NCBI GenBank assembly: GCA_016763715.1
Contig: JAESTG010000303.1
Location: 1-14,840, forward strand
Length of the DNA stretch: 14,840 nt
Reading direction: 5' to 3'
Origin: Flavobacteriaceae bacterium
GTDB lineage: Bacteria > Bacteroidota > Bacteroidia > Flavobacteriales > Flavobacteriaceae
Part shown: positions 7,296 to 13,954 of the stretch, one piece after another
How the letters are laid out: each line of letters opens with the position of its first letter
How positions within the stretch are numbered: the stretch's first letter is position 1
Translations under genes and position numbers: made by a program
The notes under the pieces: generated by a model
Database searches by the model: none
Told to the model about the DNA's origin: nothing
What the model saw: the letters and a program-made list of their open reading frames with translations, nothing else

Positions 7296-8271
7296 GATTT
7301 TCAGATTTTAAGCGTATCAATAATTCTTTTGCTCGAGTTTGAAATTCATTTGAAAAACTGGTGAGACTTTTTAGTAATTCCATGGTTTCCAAAGAATGAT
7401 CTTTCATCTCCATATATAAAACAGCTTTATAGAATAAGGCCTTATACTGGTTCTTATTTCTTGAGATGACATAATCTAATTCCTGCAATGCTTCTTTCTT
7501 TAGGTTGTGTGCCATTAATGCTACTGCTTTATCGATTCTCACATCATGATTGTTTTCATTGCATTTTAGTATAAAATTCCAATGGGTTAGTGCTTCTGTC
7601 AAATTAGCAAGCCCCAAACAAATCGAAGCTGCCAATACCCTAGATTTTTCAGAATTAGGTGCAAAAGAAAGGCTTTTTTTAATAGCGATTTCCGCGTTAC
7701 CAAAGTTTTTAGAATTAAAATGAATTAATGCTGTATAATGCCATATGAGAGCCTCATGACCCTTGTAATTGAGAGCCTCTTGAAGTACATCTAAAGCGTT
7801 TTGATAAGCCTGAAACTCCATATAATCTTTTGCCAATTGAATTCTGAAATAATTATCCTTGTCCAATCGATGAAGGATATACTCCCAAGTTTGGGCAGAC
7901 TTTTTAAACTTCTTTTCAAATTGATATAGGGTGGCAAGACTCTTCCAGGCCATTAATGAGTCAGGGTTTAATTTTATACTTTGGAGGTAGCTTTCTTCTG
8001 CCTCTTTTTTTTGGTTTTGATTAGCATATGCATGCCCTAAATTTAATACATAGGTTGCATTCTCTTTTTCCGAATTAGCTGCCTTAAAATTATGCTCAGC
8101 TCGTTTAAAATCCTTTTCTTGAAGACAGATCATGCCCAGATTGTTCAAAGAGGTGGGATAATTAGGTTCAATTTTTAGAGCTTGCTGATACTTCAACTTT
8201 GCATCTTTAAATTTCCCGCCTAAAAAGAGTTTCACGCCTTCATTATTTAATTGTTCCGCTTGTTTTTTCAT
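7285..8271 (-). CDS. Tetratricopeptide-repeat protein
   Basis: The 328-residue protein consists almost entirely of 34-residue helix-turn-helix units. Good TPR signatures lie at about 4-37 (EGVKLFLGGKFKDAKLKYQQ then AL-IEPN), 38-70 (SLNNLGMICLQEKDFKRAE), 73-105 (YVLNLGHAYANQ...AEESYLQSIKLNPDS) and 107-139. Looser repeats continue to about 300. There is no signal peptide, so it probably acts in the cytoplasm as a scaffold for protein binding. It starts 12 bp after the DUF4157 gene and overlaps the next gene by 11 bp. The position suggests a chaperone or loading factor for the giant DUF4157 protein, or a partner of the AAA+ ATPase; both are inference. TPR identity is firm and the partner is unknown. 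Confidence 0.92.
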   Translation of the reverse strand: MKKQAEQLNNEGVKLFLGGKFKDAKLKYQQALKIEPNYPTSLNNLGMICLQEKDFKRAEHNFKAANSEKENATYVLNLGHAYANQNQKKEAEESYLQSIKLNPDSLMAWKSLATLYQFEKKFKKSAQTWEYILHRLDKDNYFRIQLAKDYMEFQAYQNALDVLQEALNYKGHEALIWHYTALIHFNSKNFGNAEIAIKKSLSFAPNSEKSRVLAASICLGLANLTEALTHWNFILKCNENNHDVRIDKAVALMAHNLKKEALQELDYVISRNKNQYKALFYKAVLYMEMKDHSLETMELLKSLTSFSNEFQTRAKELLIRLKSENHEK

Positions 8272-8283
8272 GGGTTCTGTTTT

Positions 8284-11200
8284 TTAAAAAATATCATCTT
8301 TTACGTCTCTCGCAAGGCCTGAAGCCATACTGCCTATATCCAATTCTGGATAGATCACTTCAATATCGTCAAATGACATATCAAAAGGCTCCCCTTCCCG
8401 ATAATGTATCGGGAATACAATTCCGAATTGAATATCGGGTCCCCAAGAGAAGGATGCCAGATTATACCTCCAGGTTTCAGAAATTGAGAATAGCCAAAGA
8501 TCTAAACTTGCTCTTGCAAAGGCATTGATATCAAAGGTGAATTTCGGGTTCACTGTAATTCTACCTGTGGCGTCAATGGCCAATCCGGTTTGCGGACTCC
8601 AGTTTATATCCACTTCGGCAGTGGCTTCACCTTCTAGGCCTAATGATCCAGCGATTTCTATTCCCCCAGTCAAACTGGCTATTCCAATGCTTAATCCTAA
8701 GCCTAGATCACCTCTTAACGTTAATCCTGCATCTGCAGGAATTGCAAATTCACCATGACCTGTGATTGTAGTTTCATCTTCTCGATCTGGATTATAGGTT
8801 ACGTCTGCATATAGATCTCTTAATTGGCCAGGTCCAAATCCTGCGGAGAAGTCCAGACCACCTGTAATTCTGGCCACTAGTCCAAGACTACGGGGGCCTA
8901 GTGGGATTGCAAATATCGGAATCTCAATGGCTGGCATGTTGAACAAGTTTCGGTCGATGGATTTCCTGTCAAATATGTCAACGGCTGCCGGCAAGCCAAT
9001 TCTTCCAGTTACTTCTATTTCTCCATTAGGCAAAAAATTCACCCCTGCAGTGGCTTGTAACCAAGGAGTAAAGGTCAAGGTAAGGCTTCCACCTCCGTAC
9101 ACGCGCATGGTGTCATCTGGATCACCGCTGGGCTGGCCGTCATCACCAATGGCTCTATTGGTGGCACCAATATTCACCGTTCCGCTGAGCATTCCTCTTG
9201 CATAAGCTGCAGATCCTTCTATCGTGAGCGCGCCATTATCGTAAGTTACCGTTAGGGTAGAATCAATTCCAGGAATATCTGGCTGGGCGGTGCCTGAGAT
9301 CATAATACCATATCCTTCCTCACCATTTTGCTTGGAAATAGTTGCCGACACGTTTCCTCCTCTAATTCCAGGAATGTCATCTTTAAGTTGGAACTCGCCA
9401 CTAATGGAGAATCCTTCATCATTATATTCCACTTCCATGGTTCCCCTTTGTACACCAGGGACATCTAACTCCGCTTCTCCTGTGGCGGCAAAGGTATTTT
9501 CAGAATACGTGGCCGTAATTGTTGCGCTTTTGACACCTCTTAGTTTTCCTTCAGGAATACCAATGGACCCAGTAACTGTGAGTACTTCATCTTCATAGCT
9601 TACTTCGATACTGGCGGGATCAAATAATTCACTGTCAAAATTGAACCCTCCGGCCAAAGCAATACCTCGTTCTTGAGAAAAATTACCTCTTAAGAAACCA
9701 TCGCCTACGTTATCAATCTTAAAATTCATTTCTCCAGAAATCCCAAAGCCTCCGGTTCCATAAAACACTTCAAGTGAAGAGGTAGTTACTTCAAAAGGTG
9801 AAGGGAAGTCGTAATCACTTTTTTCAAATAATTTTCGCAATCTTGCACCTTGTTCATCTATGACTAATTCGATTCCTGCATTTCCAATCAAAGGAATGGA
9901 AGGAGAGATGGTACCTAAAGCTCTCAACCCAATTTCATCATCCAAAGTGGCTTCGGACAGATTGATAGGACTCATATACTCAAAGAAGAGAGCATTGATG
10001 AATGCTTGATGAACGCTCGCAGGTTCAACGTAACCTCCATGGGATATTCCAGCTTTAGGTCTAATGTCAAATGATAAATTGGTTTTTTCACCAATAGCTC
10101 CCCTAGATCCAGGAAATGCAGTGCACAGTATGCGGCCATTTCCTCCCTGATTTGCCCCACCAGAAACAGCACTATACATTACTGAGTTGATAAAAATTCC
10201 ACCTCCTTTATATCCAATCTGTACGTTAAGCCCATCCTTTCGTCCAGCATCTGTTGCTGCCTGATCCCATGGAACTCGTATGGGTCTTCCTCCTGTTAGT
10301 CTTGTGAAGAAAACTAATTCATTAGCACTGCCTCTCAATCCTGCGGCTGTTATTTGGCCTTCATTTAAAAATTCGAGTCCTGCCAAATGTTCACCTTTTT
10401 GAATTTTATCCAAATCCCAATTTTCGTTAGAGTGGCCTGTCACGTTCATTCTGGTATCTGCCACTGCACCATCTTCAAAAGTAACCTCATAATCGGATTT
10501 AACCTTGCTGTAACTATCAGGTGGGTTAAGAACTTTCCCTGAACTTTCTGTAAGCAAGGCATTTACCTGCCGTTCTCTTGAAGCCCTTATGAATCCTCCA
10601 GACGATCTATTTGCCGAAGATTCCAACATCCACATATTGGTTGTGTCTCTCTCAGCTCCGCCAATTTGCAGTTCTTTTTTATGATCTACATCATGAGGCA
10701 TGTAATTTCCATCTTTCGTCCAATAGGGTCGAGAAATCCTTCTTTTGATGACTTCTCTTGTCCCGAAGATTACTCCCTCATTTCCAGTTTCAGCTTGGCC
10801 GCCTCCTTTAAGTGTTAAGTAGAAAATTGGCTCGTCACCATCCATAATTTGTGGAGCGTCGTCCATAGTGGATCGTGTAGTGAATATAGTAGTGAATTCT
10901 GAGCCACTCATAGCATCGGTCTCCCATTTGGGAATGTGGGTGTTTAGCCTAGGAAATCCACCTGGCGGAATCACAATTGGTGAAGAAGCACTGGCATCAA
11001 TCGTGGCTTTGAATTGAGGAACGGGTAAATTTGGGATACTGATTTTTTTCCGACTTGTATCGATGCTCCCTTTTTCTTCATCGGTGAACTCGTTGGTCAC
11101 CTCTGCAACAGTTTCGGTAGCCGTTCCAGTTTCAGCTTCAATCCCATCACCATCAATTTTCTGGATCATCTTGGGTTGCACCGATGCACCTTGTTGCACG

Positions 11201-12129
11201 GTATGTGTTAACTCGTGGGCCAACAAGTGCTTTCCTTCTTTTGAAGAAGGATTGTATTTTCCTTTGTTGAAATAAATGTCGCTACCACTGGCAAAAGCCT
11301 GCGAACCTAACTCTTGATTCATTTGTACTGAGTTGCCGTCATTATGGATGCGAACATTGCTGAAATCGGTACCAAAGCCTGATTCCATGGAATTCTTGGT
11401 GTCGCCCGACATGGGAGAACCACCACCTCTTGAATTCGCTAAAGTGCTCTCTAGGGATGAAGTGTTATTGGGAGGAGCGGCGGAGCTGGCTTGTTTTTGA
11501 ATACTTCTTCCCTCTTCTTTTTCCTGAATCTCTTCCTCTTCTTCGGAGAGTTGTACCTCATCAGGTTTAGTCTGTATGGGAAGCGGTTTCACCTTAGTTT
11601 GAACATCTTCAAACGGCATCTTTTGAACCGTTTTATCCCCTAGAGTATGGGACTCAATTTCAGGCTGAATACTCTCCGTGAGCCGCTGTTCCTGAACTTC
11701 TTCTTGATCCTCCAGTTTTTGAACAGTTTCCTCTTCCGAACCCTCTTGCTTTTGAACCTCTTCAAAAGGCATCCTCTGTACGTTGGTTACCAAAGGTTTA
11801 AGTTGCACCCCAGTGGTTATCGTATCCACTAAGGGCCGCTCTTGTATTTCAACAGCACTTTCTTGTTTTTGAACATTTTCTACTGGAGATTTTTGAATGC
11901 TAGCTTTCTGGCTAGGAGGGAAGAAGGTTTCCCCTGATGAATTGGAATTCTTACTTTGTGATTTGTCTACTACTTTGTCTGCAATCGAATCTGCCTCACG
12001 TTCATATTTGTCGTTGGCCTTTCCAATAGAAAGCTTTGCTTGTACCCCAAAGAACGGAGCACTCCCTTTCTTCTGCAATGATGCATGAGGTGTTCCATTT
12101 TGTGTGTTATTTTTAGCAAATGCGTTCAA
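8284..12129 (-). CDS. Giant DUF4157 (eCIS core domain) protein with HNH-like segment and C-terminal beta repeats
   Basis: This 1281-residue protein is the largest in the window. Residues 29-55 (VQAKLSIGKANDKYEREADS then IADKVVD) are the usual lead-in of DUF4157 proteins. Residues 78-211 are an acidic, Gln-rich linker with a Val/Ile-Gln dipeptide about every 9 residues. Residues 235-315 are the DUF4157 domain, ending in the zincin motif HELTH (305-309) followed by TVQQG. Residues 480-511 (DVDHKKELQIGG, then TNMWMLESSANRSSG) look like an HNH or related beta-beta-alpha metal nuclease core. From about 780 to 1240 the protein is Gly-, Thr- and Ile-rich with repeated short beta strands, predicted to form a long beta structure. 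No signal peptide is seen, which fits loading from the cytoplasm. Known biology: DUF4157 is strongly associated with eCIS loci and their toxins. Inference: a multidomain cargo or tip-associated toxin. Its G+C looks higher than its neighbours'. Confidence 0.93.
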   Translation of the reverse strand: MNAFAKNNTQNGTPHASLQKKGSAPFFGVQAKLSIGKANDKYEREADSIADKVVDKSQSKNSNSSGETFFPPSQKASIQKSPVENVQKQESAVEIQERPLVDTITTGVQLKPLVTNVQRMPFEEVQKQEGSEEETVQKLEDQEEVQEQRLTESIQPEIESHTLGDKTVQKMPFEDVQTKVKPLPIQTKPDEVQLSEEEEEIQEKEEGRSIQKQASSAAPPNNTSSLESTLANSRGGGSPMSGDTKNSMESGFGTDFSNVRIHNDGNSVQMNQELGSQAFASGSDIYFNKGKYNPSSKEGKHLLAHELTHTVQQGASVQPKMIQKIDGDGIEAETGTATETVAEVTNEFTDEEKGSIDTSRKKISIPNLPVPQFKATIDASASSPIVIPPGGFPRLNTHIPKWETDAMSGSEFTTIFTTRSTMDDAPQIMDGDEPIFYLTLKGGGQAETGNEGVIFGTREVIKRRISRPYWTKDGNYMPHDVDHKKELQIGGAERDTTNMWMLESSANRSSGGFIRASRERQVNALLTESSGKVLNPPDSYSKVKSDYEVTFEDGAVADTRMNVTGHSNENWDLDKIQKGEHLAGLEFLNEGQITAAGLRGSANELVFFTRLTGGRPIRVPWDQAATDAGRKDGLNVQIGYKGGGIFINSVMYSAVSGGANQGGNGRILCTAFPGSRGAIGEKTNLSFDIRPKAGISHGGYVEPASVHQAFINALFFEYMSPINLSEATLDDEIGLRALGTISPSIPLIGNAGIELVIDEQGARLRKLFEKSDYDFPSPFEVTTSSLEVFYGTGGFGISGEMNFKIDNVGDGFLRGNFSQERGIALAGGFNFDSELFDPASIEVSYEDEVLTVTGSIGIPEGKLRGVKSATITATYSENTFAATGEAELDVPGVQRGTMEVEYNDEGFSISGEFQLKDDIPGIRGGNVSATISKQNGEEGYGIMISGTAQPDIPGIDSTLTVTYDNGALTIEGSAAYARGMLSGTVNIGATNRAIGDDGQPSGDPDDTMRVYGGGSLTLTFTPWLQATAGVNFLPNGEIEVTGRIGLPAAVDIFDRKSIDRNLFNMPAIEIPIFAIPLGPRSLGLVARITGGLDFSAGFGPGQLRDLYADVTYNPDREDETTITGHGEFAIPADAGLTLRGDLGLGLSIGIASLTGGIEIAGSLGLEGEATAEVDINWSPQTGLAIDATGRITVNPKFTFDINAFARASLDLWLFSISETWRYNLASFSWGPDIQFGIVFPIHYREGEPFDMSFDDIEVIYPELDIGSMASGLARDVKDDIF
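8980..9615 (-). repeat. Coding repeats for beta-strand units in the DUF4157 protein
   Basis: Residues 839-1050 contain degenerate units of roughly 30-50 residues of the pattern 'PG(I/V)..G...V.Y....(L/F).(I/A).G.....'. Examples are VPGVQRGTMEVEYNDEGFSI, IPGIRGGNVSATISKQNGEE, and IPGIDSTLTVTYDNGALTI followed by EGSAAY. The units are protein-level repeats with diverged DNA. They resemble stacked beta hairpins such as a beta-solenoid or extended beta-sheet stalk. Confidence 0.65.
11497..11898 (-). repeat. Coding repeat: Val/Ile-Gln units in the linker before DUF4157
   Basis: In residues 78-211 a V-Q or I-Q pair occurs at 78, 86, 95, 108, 117, 125, 136, 145, 154, 168, 176, 185, 192, 201 and 210. 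Spacing is mostly 7-9 residues. One longer piece is duplicated: VQRMPFEEVQKQ (117-128) and VQKMPFEDVQTK (168-179). On the plus strand this shows as recurring TTTTGAAC and a repeated CTTCAAA-GGCATC. Confidence 0.75.
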
Positions 12130-12133
12130 AATA

Positions 12134-12460
12134 TTAGGCTGGAATAAGAGGTTTTACCTTGTTTGCGATTAGTTTTATCACTGAATTCTTGAAGTGCCCC
12201 AACCGAATATTGGAAATTCCTGCTTTGTGAAGAGCCGTCATAATGACCAAATCTTTCTGACTTTTCATTAATAACTGGTACTCTTCAAGTGTTATTACCC
12301 CTGAAGCCAACATACCTGTCCAACGCTCTAGTTTCTGTCTGGCACCATCAAGAAATTGGGATACATCATTTTTGATGTTACTTCCTTCCTCACCAAATTT
12401 TTCTTTTACCAATCCTAATATATCAGTCTTTAGCTCTTTAAATATTTTTTCAAAATCCAT
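12134..12460 (-). CDS. Small helical hypothetical protein upstream of the DUF4157 gene
   Basis: This 108-residue protein has no recognised family. It is predicted mostly helical and Lys-rich: an amphipathic N-terminal helix (MDFEKIFKELKTDILGLVKE), a middle segment GARQKLERWTGMLASGVITL (39-58) and a helical C-terminus ending NKVKPLIPA. It has no signal peptide or membrane span, so it is probably cytoplasmic. It ends 4 bp before the start of the giant DUF4157 gene and starts 11 bp after the small lipoprotein gene, so it is deep in the operon. A purine-rich AAAGAGA lies close before the start as a weak ribosome-binding site. By position it could be a dedicated chaperone or an antitoxin/immunity partner for the DUF4157 protein, but nothing in the sequence decides this. 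Confidence 0.75.
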   Translation of the reverse strand: MDFEKIFKELKTDILGLVKEKFGEEGSNIKNDVSQFLDGARQKLERWTGMLASGVITLEEYQLLMKSQKDLVIMTALHKAGISNIRLGHFKNSVIKLIANKVKPLIPA

Positions 12461-12471
12461 GTTGTCTCTTT

Positions 12472-12921
12472 TTAGTTAATTGCTGCGTTTAAAAATGTTT
12501 CTAAGGCGTTAACAGCCTGTTTATCTTTGCTCGATTCATAGTTAACCATGAGATCCAATTGCCTTGTGATTTCAGGAGTAAACTCTGTTAGGAATACGCC
12601 ACTCATAGTGCCTTGACTCTCCCAAGTTTTAAAGAACCCTTGCATTGCTGAGCTTTCAGAATTAAGTAAATTCCACATTTTTTGCATAACAAGATCCTTT
12701 CCTGTTACATTTTGGTAAGTAGCCATTTTCCTAATTTGTTCCTTCAAGGCGGTCACTCCAGCTTCGTTTTCGGAGTAGGGGGTCGTCGCTTTCTCGAAAA
12801 GTGTTTCTACCATTACCTTGGTAGCGATTGTTTCCGTCAAGTTGTAATGATCTTGTAGCGTAGCACAGGAGGACAGGATAAGACCTGCAAGCAATAGGTA
12901 AATTTTGAGTTTTGTTTTCAT
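12472..12921 (-). CDS. Small lipoprotein of unknown function
   Basis: The first 19 residues are a clear lipoprotein signal: Lys-rich n-region MKTKLK, hydrophobic core IYLLLAGLI, lipobox L-S-S-C with Cys19. The mature part of about 130 residues is predicted helical, with no recognised domain. It contains blocks such as KEQIRKMATYQNVTG and WNLLNSESSAMQGFFKTWES. It should be membrane-anchored, facing the periplasm or cell surface. It lies between the propeller-like exported protein and the 108-residue protein in the eCIS accessory run. Exported lipoproteins here may protect the producer or mark the release site of the particles, but that is speculation. Confidence 0.8.
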   Translation of the reverse strand: MKTKLKIYLLLAGLILSSCATLQDHYNLTETIATKVMVETLFEKATTPYSENEAGVTALKEQIRKMATYQNVTGKDLVMQKMWNLLNSESSAMQGFFKTWESQGTMSGVFLTEFTPEITRQLDLMVNYESSKDKQAVNALETFLNAAIN

Positions 12922-12976
12922 ATATCTGGTTTTTGATTATTATTTGATTTGCGTTTACTTTTATTCTGAAATTGTT

Positions 12977-13954
12977 TTAGTTCAAATGAACGGTTATCAA
13001 TTCGGCACCCTTCTTATAGAACTCAACCGTTCCATCTTGCCAAAGGATTAAAATTCCTTCCTTATAAGCTGTGATATCCGAAGGTTGTCCATTATGCTTA
13101 CTTACTTTTTTTAGGCTTGAAAGAGTGAATACTCCCTCGCTGGTTAGGAGAAATATTTCATTTTCACATTTTATTAGTTTCAGTATTCGCAGGAATTTAT
13201 CGGGAAGTGGTGTATTAATGACAGATTCAAGTTTATTTAGATTAATTTCAACAACTTGTGAAACCGTAGCATAGCAAAGCCAATTGTCCTTTCCGCTTAA
13301 GGCTTTGACTTCACATGATCTAGAAATTATTTCATTCCTATTTCCATTGGGTTTGACAATCGTAATAGTGTTCTTTTCCGAATCCTGAACAAATATTAAG
13401 GAGCTGTTGGTTGCCAGTAAATGTGAAATCGTTCCTGTGGTATTAATTTCCAGTTTGTGCAGGGATCTATCTGGGTCGAGCCTATAGATCTCACTAGGTA
13501 ACAGACTAACTTTGTCCTTATTTCTCTGGTAACCTGACGGAGCCCTCTTATTGGAACCAGCAATATAATTTTGGGAGTGATCTGCAGAGACAGCATTCAC
13601 TCTCCCTGAGAATAACAACTCTTTTTGTTCCGTTTTTTCTGAATTCTTTTGCCAATAGGTAATACTGCAATTCCAACGACCTACTGCTATTACGTTGTTT
13701 TCTTGGGGTAGGAGATAGGGAATGTCTAAATCTGTCTTTACCATATTTTGAATGCCAGCTTCCAATGAGACGGATGCCAATGTGCCTTCATGACCTCCCA
13801 CGTAAATAGCTTCTCCATGTGTAGCAATGGTATGCCAAGCGTCTAATTGTACTAAGTTGTTACTACTTTTGGTCATTTTACTATTATTTTTATCACAATT
13901 AAAAGGACTTATTCCTACTAGCGTGAGAACTATGACTGATACAGTCTTCATCAT
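12977..13954 (-). CDS. Exported repeat protein, probably a beta-propeller
   Basis: The 325-residue protein begins with a signal-like stretch (MMKTVSVIVLTLVGISPFNC). Cys20 could be a lipidation site, but F-N-C is a poor lipobox, so export is likelier than lipidation. The mature part alternates short beta strands in blade-like units: WHTIATHGEAIYVGGHEGTL (40-59), NNVIAVGRWNCSITYW (86-101), RVNAVSADHSQNYIAGSNK (118-136), GTISHLLATNSSLIFVQD, CENEIFLLTSEGVFTL and AYKEGILILWQDGTVEFY. This suits a WD40-like or quinoprotein-like propeller of about 6-7 blades. The start overlaps the metzincin stop (ATGATGA), which suggests coupled synthesis. A protease followed by a coupled exported propeller is compatible with an effector/inhibitor pair, an inference only. 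Confidence 0.78.
   Translation of the reverse strand: MMKTVSVIVLTLVGISPFNCDKNNSKMTKSSNNLVQLDAWHTIATHGEAIYVGGHEGTLASVSLEAGIQNMVKTDLDIPYLLPQENNVIAVGRWNCSITYWQKNSEKTEQKELLFSGRVNAVSADHSQNYIAGSNKRAPSGYQRNKDKVSLLPSEIYRLDPDRSLHKLEINTTGTISHLLATNSSLIFVQDSEKNTITIVKPNGNRNEIISRSCEVKALSGKDNWLCYATVSQVVEINLNKLESVINTPLPDKFLRILKLIKCENEIFLLTSEGVFTLSSLKKVSKHNGQPSDITAYKEGILILWQDGTVEFYKKGAELITVHLN

Noticed and set aside
11497..11898. CRISPR-like or regulatory DNA repeats
   Set aside because: The regular TTTTGAAC words are the codons for V-Q-K in a coding linker; spacing varies and there are no repeat-spacer units.
8525..12088. Plus-strand ORFs of 60-102 codons opposite the DUF4157 gene
   Set aside because: They are antisense readings of a long, well-supported gene, are rich in Pro and Ser from complementary codons, and match no family I know.
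12922..12976. Promoter in the 55-bp gap before the small lipoprotein gene
   Set aside because: No TAnnTTTG box with a properly spaced TTTG was seen on the minus strand; the gap is AT-rich but otherwise featureless.
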